Origin: Verrucomicrobiota bacterium
Lineage (GTDB): Bacteria; Verrucomicrobiota; Verrucomicrobiia; Limisphaerales; BJHT01
Assembly: GCA_014193395.1 (NCBI GenBank)
Contig: BJHT01000012.1
Location: forward strand, 1-51,847
Reading direction: 5' to 3'
DNA: 51,847 bases
Shown: piece by piece, positions 1-7,197 of the stretch
How positions within the stretch are numbered: the first letter of the stretch is position 1
Layout: each line of letters starts with the position of its first letter
The notes under the pieces: model-generated
Database searches by the model: none
What the model was told of the DNA's origin: nothing
Seen by the model: only the letters and a program-made list of their open reading frames with translations
Translations under genes and position numbers: made by a program

Positions 1-29
1 CCTGCCCAAAATTCCCCTGCCGATCTCCC

Positions 30-112
30 CCATCTGAGATTTCAAATCTCAAATCCACCTCCCCTGCCCCTTCTGAAATCTCAAATCTCGAATCTCCAAT
101 CTCAAATCTCAA
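30..112. repeat. ATCTCAAATCTC short direct/inverted repeats upstream of the SEFIR-STAND gene
   Basis: Two clusters (about 32-57 and 71-112) are built from units like GAAATCTCAAATCTC and the partly complementary GAGATTTCAAATCTC. They are AT-rich against a GC-rich background. The same unit recurs inside the following gene near 3157. I see no convincing promoter in this leader; it is mostly repeat plus a C-rich stretch. Confidence 0.7.
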
Positions 113-155
113 CTCCCCTTCCCACCCCCGCGCCCCCTCGCTACCCTCCCGCCCC

Positions 156-3100
156 ATGCCCGACGGACATCCCAGCCCCACGCCCGCCAAGACCGTCTTC
201 ATCAGCTACAGCCACGACTCAGCAGCCCACGCCGAGCGCGTCCGCGGCCTCGCCGCCAGCCTCGCCCGCGACGGCTGCCTCTGCCGCCTCGACGTTCACA
301 AAGACACGGACGAAGACTGGCCGACCTGGATGACCCGCCAGTTGCTCGAAGCCGACTTCGTCCTCTGCGTCGTCACCGAAACCTACGAACGCCGCTTCCG
401 CGACCGCGAACTCCCCGAAATCGGACTCGGGGTCGGCTGGGAAGCCGGCCTCATCCGCCGCCTCCTCTACGCAAAAAAACTCCACAACCACCGCATCTTC
501 CCCGTTGCCTTTGCCGCCCCCGATCACGACCACACACCGCTCGAACTCCAAGCCTACGACCACTTCCAACTCGACACCGCGACCGGCTACGAAGCGCTCC
601 TGCGCAAAATCCTCATACGCCCACTCCACACTCCACCCGCCACCGGCACCCCGCCCAACCTCGAAACCCAACCCACCGCACCCACCTTCCCCCGCCCCGG
701 CGAGACCCGCTTCCAACCCACCAAACACTGCCCCGCCGACCTCTCCCGCATCGACAAATACGCCCGCGTCGAGCTGGTCGGGCGCGAGGCCGAGACCGAG
801 ATCCTCGCCGACGCTTGGAAGAAAGCCGTCCGCGGCACAAAGAAGCGCCCGCATGTCATCACGTTTGTCGCGATGGGCGGCGAAGGGAAAACCTCGCTCG
901 TCGCGAAATGGGCGATAGACTTGCAAATCAAACAGTGGCCCGGCTGCGACGCCGTCTTCGCGTGGTCCTTCTACAGCCAGGGCACGCGCGAGCAGACCGC
1001 CGTTTCCTCCGACTTGTTTCTCGCCGAGGCCCTCACCTTCTTCGGCGATGAAGCGATGGCGAAGAGCGCGGCGGGCGCGTTCGACAAAGGCCGGCGGCTG
1101 GCCCGGCTCGTCGGCGAACGGCGCGCGCTGCTCATCCTCGATGGCCTCGAGCCGCTGCAATACGCCCCCACCTCGCCCACGCCCGGCGAACTCAGGGACC
1201 AGGGCCTCGCCGCCCTGCTCAAAGGCCTCGCCGCCACCAGCCACGGCCTGTGCGTCGTCACCACCCGCCATGCGCTGCCCGACCTGCGCGCCTTCCTCGG
1301 CCAGACCGTGCGCGAGGAAAAGCTCACCCGCCTCGCGCGCGCCGCCGGCGTGCAATTGCTCAAGGCCCACGGCGTCACCGGCAGCGACCGCCCGAACCTC
1401 CCGCACACCGGCGACGCCGGGAAAAAGGAAATGCTCAGCGAGTTTGAAAAGCTCGTCGAAGACGTGGACGGCCACGCCCTCACGCTGCACCTGCTCGGCA
1501 GCTACCTGTGCGACGCCCACGGCGGCGACATCCGCAAAGTCGGCCTCGTGAAGCTGGAGGAAGCCAATCCCGAAGTGCAGGGCGGCCACGCCTTCCACGT
1601 CATGGATGCGTATGTGGCGTGGCTGGAAAGCGGAGCGCCGAGCATTGCTCGGCCCGAACATGCTGCGACCCACCTGCCGAGCGATGCTCGGCGCTCCAAT
1701 GAAACTGGCCCGCGCGCCCTCGCCCTCCTGCGGCTCATGGGCCTCTTTGACCGGCCCGCCTCTGCCGATTGCCTCGCCGCCTTGTGGAAAGGCCCCGCCA
1801 TCGCCGGGCTGACGGAGCCGCTCATCGGCCTCAGCGCCGCGCAGCGGAACATCGCGCTCAAGCGCCTGGAGGAAGCGCGGCTGCTCACCGTGAACCGCGA
1901 CGCCGCCGGCACGCTGCTCTCGCTCGATGCGCACCCGCTGCTGCGCGAATACTTCGCACAAGAACTCCGTGCCCCAACGGGGCAAGACAAGCCAGCCCAG
2001 GGCAAGCGAGGCACGAGCGCCGCCCTGGGTTCGGAGTCAAAAAATGCCGACCGCCCTGAAGGGGCGGCACACGGCGCGGATGTCTCGCCCCTCCAGGGCT
2101 TGGGGGATTCGGGGGCGGCGGTTCCTGGGGCGTTGCCCCAGGCTGGTATGGCGCGCCCCGTTGGGGCTGAGACCTCTGCGGCGTGGCGCTCCGCGCACCG
2201 TCGGCTCTACGAACACCTCTGCGCGACGACGAAGGACCAGCCCGCCGCCACCCTCGAAGACCTCCAACCGCTCTACCAAGCCGTGGCCCACGGCTGCCAG
2301 GCGGGCTTGCCGCAGGAGGCGTATGACAAGGTTTGGTTCGCCCGCATTCGCAAAGGGAACGACTACTACAGCACGAATAAACTCGGCGCGTTCGGTTCCG
2401 ACTTAGGAGCCGTCGCCTGCTTCTTCGAGACGCCATGGAGCCGCGTCTCGCTTGCGCTCAAAGAGAGCACGCAAGCTGTGGCATTGAACGCAGCCGCGAC
2501 ACGCCTGCGCGCCTTGGGCCGGCTGACCGAGGCCCTCGAGCCGATGCGGGCTGGGCTGGAGATGCGCATCAAGCAGGAGGTCTGGAAAAGCGCGGCCATC
2601 ATCGCCAGCAACCTGAGCGAGCTGGAGCTGACGCTGGGCGAGGTGGCCGGGGCGGTGGGGGACGCCGAGCAGTCCGTGACCTACGCCGACCGCAGCGGCG
2701 ATGCGTCTCAGCGGATGATAAATCGCACGACCCATGCCGACGCCCTGCACCAGGCGGGCCGCCGGGCCGAGGCGGAGGCGCGCTTCCGCGAGGCCGAGCA
2801 GATGCAGGCCGAGCGCCAGCCCGCCTACCCGCTGCTGTATTCGCTTCAGGGCTTCCAGTATTGCGACCTGCTCTTGACGGAGGCGGAGCGGGCCGCGTGG
2901 CAGCTTTGTTTGGAGTTCCGCCTTCAGGCGGCGGGGCGTGGAACGATCCAGAGCGGTTCAGCAAACTCCGGCGCCCCGGTCCTTCGCAGCGTTCTACCGG
3001 CTAAAGCCGGAACTCCGAACGAAACCTGCCGCGCCGTCTCCGCGCGCGCTGCGCAGACGCTCCAGTGGGTGACCACGCAGAACTGGCTCCTCGACATCGC

Positions 3101-3551
3101 CCTCGACCACCTCACCCTGGGCCGCGCCGCGCTCTACGCGGCGATTTTGGAACCATCTGAAATCTCAAATTTGAAATTTGAAATTGAAGCGGCCGTCTCC
3201 GGCCTCCGCCGCGCCGGCGACATCGAGTTCGTCGCCCGCGCCCTCCTCACCCGCGCCTGGCAGCGGAGTCTCACCGGCGTGCGGACCGGCCCCGAGAGCG
3301 CGCAGAGCGACCTGGACGAAGCCTGGGAAATCGCCGCCCGCGGCCCCATGCCCCTCTTCCTCGCGGACATCCATCTCCACCGCGCCCGGTTATTTGGGTC
3401 TGGCGTCTCGGGTCTGGGGTCTGGGGAAAAGTACCCGTGGCACTCCCCCGCCGCCGACCTCGCCGCCGCCGCGCACCTCATCGACAAACACGCCTACCAC
3501 CGCCGCGACGCCGAACTCGCCGACGCCCAACGCGCCCTCCTCGCCCCATAG
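156..3551 (+). CDS. SEFIR (TIR-like) domain - STAND NTPase - TPR-like protein
   Basis: A 1131-residue cytoplasmic signalling ATPase, probably an NLR-like immune sensor. Residues about 12-155 form a SEFIR/TIR-like domain (FISYSH at 15-20, then a WM..LL.AD.VL..VTE.Y core). A STAND-type P-loop ATPase follows: a GREAE entry near 207, Walker A GGEGKTS at 241-247, and Walker B-like LILDGLEP near 326-333. The region from about 690 onward is alpha-helical and rich in R/A/E, consistent with TPR-like sensor repeats. In the family, the N-terminal domain signals when the C-terminal repeats detect a trigger, and the ATPase mediates oligomerisation. Oddity: relatives of dispersed genomic repeats are translated in frame, at about residues 493-514, 606-671, 918-955, 1001-1011 and 1081-1091, apparently in linkers. 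The gene stands alone on its strand. The defence role is inferred from architecture only. Confidence 0.9.
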   Translation: MPDGHPSPTPAKTVFISYSHDSAAHAERVRGLAASLARDGCLCRLDVHKDTDEDWPTWMTRQLLEADFVLCVVTETYERRFRDRELPEIGLGVGWEAGLIRRLLYAKKLHNHRIFPVAFAAPDHDHTPLELQAYDHFQLDTATGYEALLRKILIRPLHTPPATGTPPNLETQPTAPTFPRPGETRFQPTKHCPADLSRIDKYARVELVGREAETEILADAWKKAVRGTKKRPHVITFVAMGGEGKTSLVAKWAIDLQIKQWPGCDAVFAWSFYSQGTREQTAVSSDLFLAEALTFFGDEAMAKSAAGAFDKGRRLARLVGERRALLILDGLEPLQYAPTSPTPGELRDQGLAALLKGLAATSHGLCVVTTRHALPDLRAFLGQTVREEKLTRLARAAGVQLLKAHGVTGSDRPNLPHTGDAGKKEMLSEFEKLVEDVDGHALTLHLLGSYLCDAHGGDIRKVGLVKLEEANPEVQGGHAFHVMDAYVAWLESGAPSIARPEHAATHLPSDARRSNETGPRALALLRLMGLFDRPASADCLAALWKGPAIAGLTEPLIGLSAAQRNIALKRLEEARLLTVNRDAAGTLLSLDAHPLLREYFAQELRAPTGQDKPAQGKRGTSAALGSESKNADRPEGAAHGADVSPLQGLGDSGAAVPGALPQAGMARPVGAETSAAWRSAHRRLYEHLCATTKDQPAATLEDLQPLYQAVAHGCQAGLPQEAYDKVWFARIRKGNDYYSTNKLGAFGSDLGAVACFFETPWSRVSLALKESTQAVALNAAATRLRALGRLTEALEPMRAGLEMRIKQEVWKSAAIIASNLSELELTLGEVAGAVGDAEQSVTYADRSGDASQRMINRTTHADALHQAGRRAEAEARFREAEQMQAERQPAYPLLYSLQGFQYCDLLLTEAERAAWQLCLEFRLQAAGRGTIQSGSANSGAPVLRSVLPAKAGTPNETCRAVSARAAQTLQWVTTQNWLLDIALDHLTLGRAALYAAILEPSEISNLKFEIEAAVSGLRRAGDIEFVARALLTRAWQRSLTGVRTGPESAQSDLDEAWEIAARGPMPLFLADIHLHRARLFGSGVSGLGSGEKYPWHSPAADLAAAAHLIDKHAYHRRDAELADAQRALLAP
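1632..1697. repeat. GGAGCGCCGAGCATTGCTCGG palindromic repeat, in frame inside the SEFIR-STAND gene
   Basis: The outer arms are GGAGCGCCGAGCATTGCTCG and CCGAGCGATGCTCGGCGCTC, an imperfect inverted repeat. The same unit occurs between genes at 20983-21005 and 38441-38500, and as a half-unit near 38678-38700. Here it is translated without breaking the frame (APSIARPEH...PSDARRSN), which adds about 22 residues between the ATPase region and the following helical domain. Confidence 0.85.
1971..2167. repeat. About 197-bp element with 12-bp inverted termini, in frame inside the SEFIR-STAND gene
   Basis: It begins GCCCCAACGGGG and ends with the exact reverse complement CCCCGTTGGGGC. Inside are further palindromes (CCGCCCTGAAGGGGCGG; CCTGGGGCGTTGCCCCAGG). 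A GTGCCCCAACGGGGCA core also occurs inside the long palindromic element at 35810-36086. The stretch is translated as low-complexity G/A/P-rich sequence of about 65 residues with no stop. Confidence 0.8.
2908..3020. repeat. GTTTGGAGTTCCG...CGGAACTCC repeat, in frame inside the SEFIR-STAND gene
   Basis: The left end is GTTTGGAGTTCCGC followed by a CTTCAGGCGG hairpin half. The right end is CCGGCTAAAGCCGGAACTCC. The termini match the intergenic element at 6102-6173. The repeat is translated as about 38 residues within the helical C-terminal part of the protein. Confidence 0.8.
3157..3188. repeat. CTGAAATCTCAAAT repeat, in frame inside the SEFIR-STAND gene
   Basis: This AT-rich unit matches the repeats at 30-112. 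It contains the palindrome CAAATTTGAAATTTG and is translated as SEISNLKFEIE. Its base composition differs sharply from the surrounding coding DNA. Confidence 0.75.
3396..3426. repeat. GGGTCTGG tandem repeat, in frame near the 3' end of the SEFIR-STAND gene
   Basis: Three to four imperfect GGGTCTGG(N)GTCT units are translated as a Gly/Ser-rich stretch (GSGVSGLGSG). This is low-complexity sequence and probably another repeat-derived insertion, but I see no second copy in the window. Confidence 0.5.
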
Positions 3552-3736
3552 CCGTTCTGCTGAGCCGTCCGCGTTTTCAGTCCCGCCGGGACGACCGAAA
3601 ATAGCCCGGCGTTTCAACGCTGGGGCGCGTCCCTCTCCACCACCAAGTCCCACCAGGGACGAAAGAATCCCACCCTCCGCATCTGCGCCGCCGCACCACT
3701 CCCCTCCCTCCGGGACCAAGAGCCACGCGCCAATTT

Positions 3737-3921
3737 GGAGTGCGGTGACTCGTCACCGCTTTCCGCAGGCGACTTGTCGCCGTCAAACCCCCGCACGCTC
3801 CCGCCCCCGCCCGCGTGCCCCCGCTGGCGCGAGCCGTGCGCGCCCCATCCGATACGAACGCCTCCCTCAATCCCACGGCGACCAGTCGCCTCGCAAAAGC
3901 GGTGACCAGTCCCCGCACTCC
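3737..3921. repeat. TCACCGC/GGCGACTTGTCGCC composite palindromic element, copy 1
   Basis: The outer arms are GGAGTGCGGTGACTCGTCAC and, at the far end, GGTGACCAGTCCCCGCACTCC. The inner arms are GGCGACTTGTCGCCGTCAAA and GGCGACCAGTCGCC. The centre carries CGCTGGCGCGAGCCGTG. The same order of motifs is found at 24652-24893 and 34557-34775. The rest of the 3552-4182 gap holds a C-rich stretch (3552-3736), the next repeat, and a CATCCGTGGTT-type sequence near 4120-4140; I see no gene in it. Confidence 0.85.
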
Positions 3922-3958
3922 CTACCGCCGCACACCTTCGCCCGCAGCCGCGCGCCCA

Positions 3959-4028
3959 TGTAGCGCAGGTTTCCAAACCTGCTGTGTCGCCGACTTCCAA
4001 GTCGGCAGAGCGTCGGCCCCGCCAGACG
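3959..4028. repeat. GTAGCGCAGGTTTCCAAACCTGC repeat, partial copy
   Basis: It starts TGTAGCGCAGGTTTCCAAAC and continues through CGCCGACTTCCAAGTCGGCAG, the left half of the fuller elements at 15635-15754 and 22430-22585. The right-hand arm is missing here. Confidence 0.8.
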
Positions 4029-4182
4029 CACCGAAGATTTCGAAAGCTGGGAAAAAATCAGGCTGAAAAACCTGCACTCCAAAACCCGCGCCCCCTCCGT
4101 CTCCGCGCTTTTCTTATCCGTATCCATCCGTGGTTCCCCATTTCCCTTCCCCGCCCCCGCGAACCCACCACCATCCGTCCAC

Positions 4183-4213
4183 AAAAAAAGGCCGCCGGAT
4201 TTGCTCCGGCGGC
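4183..4213 (-). terminator. Rho-independent terminator of the ThuA gene
   Basis: On the minus strand a 9-bp perfect stem (GCCGCCGGA with TCCGGCGGC), a 5-nt loop and a run of seven T follow the stop codon at 4237 by about 24 bp. This is the cleanest intrinsic terminator in the window. Confidence 0.9.
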
Positions 4214-4236
4214 CCTGAACTGACAACCAGCGTGAA

Positions 4237-5340
4237 CTATTTCTCCAACGCCGCCACGAGCAGCTTCTTCTGCTCCTCGAGTTTGGCCTGCAGCTCGGCG
4301 CGCTTGGCCTTGGCGGCGGCACGGGCGGCTTCGAGTTCCTCGGGCTTGGTCTTCTTCGGATCGGGATCGCGCACGCCATTGACGGCGCTCTGGGCCTTGC
4401 CCGCGGCACTCGCGGCGGCGGTGACTTCGGTGAGCCACGCGGGATTGGCGGCGGCTTTGGCGAGATAGGGCGTGGCGTCTTTGCCCGCGACGTTGGCGGC
4501 GAAGGCGACGATGGATTTGTCGTGCTCGACCTGCTGAACCTCGGGGTTCGGCGTGGCCGGACCTTCGATAAGCTTGAGCGCCCAGCGGATGCCGGTGAGC
4601 AGATGTTCCTGATATTTGGCGTCCTTCCAGGTGGCCTCGTTGTGGCCGAGGTTCGTGTAGAACAGCCGGCCCTGGCCGAATTCCCGCACCCAGCAGACGG
4701 GCACGAGGTAGGGCATCTTGGGACTCGTCTTGGCCATGTTCAGGCTGTACAGGACGCGCACGGATTTCATGTCGTAGTCGCTGTATTGGTAGATCTCGTC
4801 CTTCCACTGAAACTCGGCGTCGAACATTTTCACGATCGGATGCGACGGCTCGTGATTGACGAACGTGCAGGTGGTGCCGCTGCCCCACGGATGCCCGGCG
4901 AAGCTCCCATTGATGAGGCTGGTGTAGCCCTTGAAGTCCTTGAACGTGTCCGTCGCGCTGTGCGTGCCAATGAAGCCCTTGCCCTGCCGCACGAAGTCGA
5001 GCAGCGCCTCGCGCGGTTCCCCGGCGGGCAGCAGCGAGCCGGTGGTGTAAAAGAAGAGCGCGTCAAACTTGGCGAGATTCTCCTTGGTGAGCGCGGCGAT
5101 GGCGTCCTGCGACAGCTCGACCTCGAACACGCCGGACTTGGTGCCAATCTCCTGCAGGGTTTTTTCGACGAGGCAGAGCTGGTCCGGCGCGGGCCGCGAG
5201 ACGGGGCCGTGCTTGAAGCCCTTGGACTGGGTGATGACGAGGATGCGCTTGGGCGCGGCGGTGGCCGCCGCCGCCGTCACGGCGAGCGCGACGAACAGGG
5301 ACAATGTTTTTGCGAAAGGGACGAACCAGCGTTGTTTCAT
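4237..5340 (-). CDS. Secreted ThuA-domain protein
   Basis: A 367-residue protein. The ATG at 5340 is chosen because it gives a good Sec signal peptide (MKQRWFVPF, then a hydrophobic and Ala-rich stretch to about residue 29); the longer upstream reading frame runs through repeats and has no signal. Residues about 31-255 are a ThuA/trehalose-utilisation-like, GATase1-fold domain: RILVITQSKGFKHGP at the start, FDALFFYTTG, the GKGFIGTHSATDTF segment, DEIYQYSDY, and PVCWVREFGQGRLFYTNLGH near the end. The C-terminal 110 residues are Ala/Lys/Glu-rich and probably coiled coil. ThuA proteins in this phylum are often exported with sugar-degradation genes, but the reaction is not established. It ends at a strong terminator. 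Confidence 0.9.
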   Translation of the reverse strand: MKQRWFVPFAKTLSLFVALAVTAAAATAAPKRILVITQSKGFKHGPVSRPAPDQLCLVEKTLQEIGTKSGVFEVELSQDAIAALTKENLAKFDALFFYTTGSLLPAGEPREALLDFVRQGKGFIGTHSATDTFKDFKGYTSLINGSFAGHPWGSGTTCTFVNHEPSHPIVKMFDAEFQWKDEIYQYSDYDMKSVRVLYSLNMAKTSPKMPYLVPVCWVREFGQGRLFYTNLGHNEATWKDAKYQEHLLTGIRWALKLIEGPATPNPEVQQVEHDKSIVAFAANVAGKDATPYLAKAAANPAWLTEVTAAASAAGKAQSAVNGVRDPDPKKTKPEELEAARAAAKAKRAELQAKLEEQKKLLVAALEK

Positions 5341-5527
5341 AATATCTTGGGCAAGGAACGGGTGACACGATGACCGCGCCCGGACACCGCAGTCGTCCGG
5401 GCCGGTCGGGGAGCGCAGACGGCGGCAAAGAAAGGGCTGTTCACGCCGGAGCACGGCGGGAGCGCGGCAGGAGCGTTCAACAGGGACCGGAGACCGATCG
5501 GACCACGGGAATGGGGCAGCGGAGTCT

Positions 5528-5604
5528 TGGGCAAAGGAATGGGGGCAAAGGAATGAAGACAAAAAATTCCTGTCCCCATTCCTTTGCCTCCATTCCTTTG
5601 CCCA
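5528..5604. repeat. GGGCAAAGGAATG hairpin element
   Basis: Two 28-nt arms (5528-5555 and 5577-5604) are reverse complements with one mismatch. Each arm contains the unit GGCAAAGGAATG twice. The 21-nt loop is AT-rich (AAGACAAAAAATTCC). It sits about 190 bp upstream of the ThuA start. Confidence 0.9.
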
Positions 5605-5770
5605 AATCCGTTTCCGGGATTCAGGTTCGCAATCATTTTGGCCACGCCGTGAGAAGAACCCGAGCGCCAAAACAAAAGCGCAGATTGGGGCCAGCGCACC
5701 CGAAATGCGGAGCAGCGGACGCTGGCGCAAAGTTCCACTGGCGATCCGGAGTGGCCCGCAAAATCTTCCC

Positions 5771-5880
5771 CATGATTTTGCCTCTAACGATTCTGTTCCA
5801 ATCCCCATTCTGTTTTTCGGTCGGTCCTCGCGGGGCCGGGCGGACGGGAAGTGCTCAGAATCATTAGCGACAAGATCATG
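5771..5880. repeat. CAGAATCATTAGC/CATGATTTTG inverted repeat
   Basis: The left arm (5771-5795, starting CATGATTTTGCC) and right arm (5856-5880, ending CAAGATCATG) are about 25-nt imperfect reverse complements around a 60-bp GC-rich centre. Together with the neighbouring elements it fills the 5341-6240 gap, where I see no gene. Confidence 0.75.
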
Positions 5881-6000
5881 CGGAGCAGTGAATGGGTGAG
5901 GCACCTCGGCTGGCGGATCTGGAGCGCGGGCGGTCCCAGCCCGCAGCACGCACGCAGGGCGGAAGTCGTTGGAATTTTCCGGCTCTCTTCCCCCTTTACG

Positions 6001-6050
6001 CGCTGCGACCGGGGACCGGTCGCGCTCCGCTTTGGCCGCGGCTCCGCCGC
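6001..6050. repeat. GACCGGTCCCCGGTCGC family repeat, inverted partial copy
   Basis: CGCTGCGACCGGGGACCGGT followed by CGCGCTCCGCTTTGGCCGCG is the reverse complement of the core found near 13875, 17015 and 35705. It lies in the ThuA/GrpE-like intergenic gap. Confidence 0.75.
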
Positions 6051-6101
6051 CCGGTATCCATCGTATCTGTCTGTTCCCCTCAGAGCCTGCTTGAGCACTT
6101 C

Positions 6102-6173
6102 GTTTGGAGTTCCGCGTTTACGCGGCTCATGCTTCGTGCGACGCGGGGACCGCGTAAACGCGGAACTCCAAAC
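6102..6173. repeat. GTTTGGAGTTCCGCG...CGCGGAACTCCAAAC palindromic element
   Basis: Perfect inverted arms: GTTTGGAGTTCCGCGTTTAC plus GCGG on the left, and CCGC plus GTAAACGCGGAACTCCAAAC on the right, with a loop of about 24 nt. A diverged relative lies in frame inside the SEFIR-STAND gene at 2908-3020. It sits just downstream of the GrpE-like gene's stop. Confidence 0.9.
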
Positions 6174-6240
6174 CCAGTTCCTCGCGGCTCAAGGGTCTTT
6201 TCAAACAGGGCCTCAGCAGATTCCACTGCCTCGCCCCAAC

Positions 6241-7071
6241 TCAAAGCAATTGCCCCTCGACCGGCTTCGCCTGCGCCGCCGCGGCCTCGGCAGCAGCGGG
6301 CATCTGCAACGTCACGAGCGCCGGCCGCAGCAGTTGCCCTTGATACGTGTAACCCGTGGCCACGGTCTCCGCGATGCGACCCTGCGCCGGCACCGTGGCC
6401 TTTTCATCTTCCAGATGATGCACCTTGGCATCGAACGGCTCGGCCACCGCCGGCACGAACGGCGCGAGTCCGACACGCCGGGCGGCGTCGCGCAGCGCGA
6501 ACTGAAAATTCCCGAGCTGCTGCACCAGTTGCGGCTGCCCGGAATTCACCGACGCCCGATACAGCGCGTAGGTGTGATCGAGCATGCGCACGAGCACCTG
6601 GAGCCACTCGCTTTCCGAGCGGCGCAGCTTGTCCACCTCGAGCCGCAGCGTGGCCTTTTCCATGTCGTTGGCGCGCTGCATGAACTCGATGAACTCCTTC
6701 TCCTGCGCCGCCATGCGCGCCGCGATGGTGTCCGCCGTGGCCACGGTCTTCTGCGATTGATCCAGCGCGCTCTGCCAGTGCGACGTCGCGGTGGTGATCT
6801 GTTTGGCGACCGTCTCGAGCTGCTGGATTTTGGCGGCGGTCTCGTTCAGCGCATCGGATTCCGCGAACCGCAGCGCCGCGTCGTGATCACGCAGGAACGG
6901 CCAGATGCCGAACCAACCCGCCAGCGCGACGCACGCCGCAAACGCGACACTTTCCCACAATCCGAACGGGCGCCGGCAGATTTCGACCAATGCCACCGCG
7001 GCCCCGAGCAGCAGCAGATCAGCGAGAAAAAACGGCCATTTGGAGATTTTGGGAGCGGTGTGTGCGGTCAT
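6241..7071 (-). CDS. Membrane-anchored GrpE-like protein
   Basis: A 276-residue protein with two N-terminal membrane segments (about 13-33 and 42-60), a long alpha-helical region (70-150) and a C-terminal part that resembles GrpE. In that part, residues 150-205 (WLQVLVRMLDHTYAL ... GNFQFALRDAARRVGLAPF) follow the GrpE four-helix pattern, and 211-256 (EPFDAKVHH ... IAETVATGY.Y.GQLLRPALV) follow the beta domain. GrpE is normally a soluble nucleotide-exchange factor for DnaK; here the helical stalk is fused to a membrane anchor and no dnaK or dnaJ lies nearby. It diverges from leuB, with 126 bp between the starts. Whether it acts on DnaK is inference. Confidence 0.75.
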   Translation of the reverse strand: MTAHTAPKISKWPFFLADLLLLGAAVALVEICRRPFGLWESVAFAACVALAGWFGIWPFLRDHDAALRFAESDALNETAAKIQQLETVAKQITTATSHWQSALDQSQKTVATADTIAARMAAQEKEFIEFMQRANDMEKATLRLEVDKLRRSESEWLQVLVRMLDHTYALYRASVNSGQPQLVQQLGNFQFALRDAARRVGLAPFVPAVAEPFDAKVHHLEDEKATVPAQGRIAETVATGYTYQGQLLRPALVTLQMPAAAEAAAAQAKPVEGQLL

Positions 7072-7197
7072 AGCGGCGCGCAGTTAGGGGCCGTGCTTCC
7101 GCCTTGGAAAGCGCAAAATGCCCGCGGCGTTGTTCACCGGCCGCGCCCCCGTTTCCCGTTGAATCGCCCCGGTGATGTTCGTACTGTCGCGCCCCTT

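Noticed and set aside
219..1985. A minus-strand frame of 588 codons opposite the SEFIR-STAND gene
   Set aside because: The plus frame carries clear SEFIR and P-loop motifs; the opposite frame has none.
5851..7197. N-terminal extension of leuB reaching back to 5851
   Set aside because: This stretch translates intergenic repeats and overlaps the GrpE-like gene on the other strand; the enzyme fold starts at the ATG at 7198.
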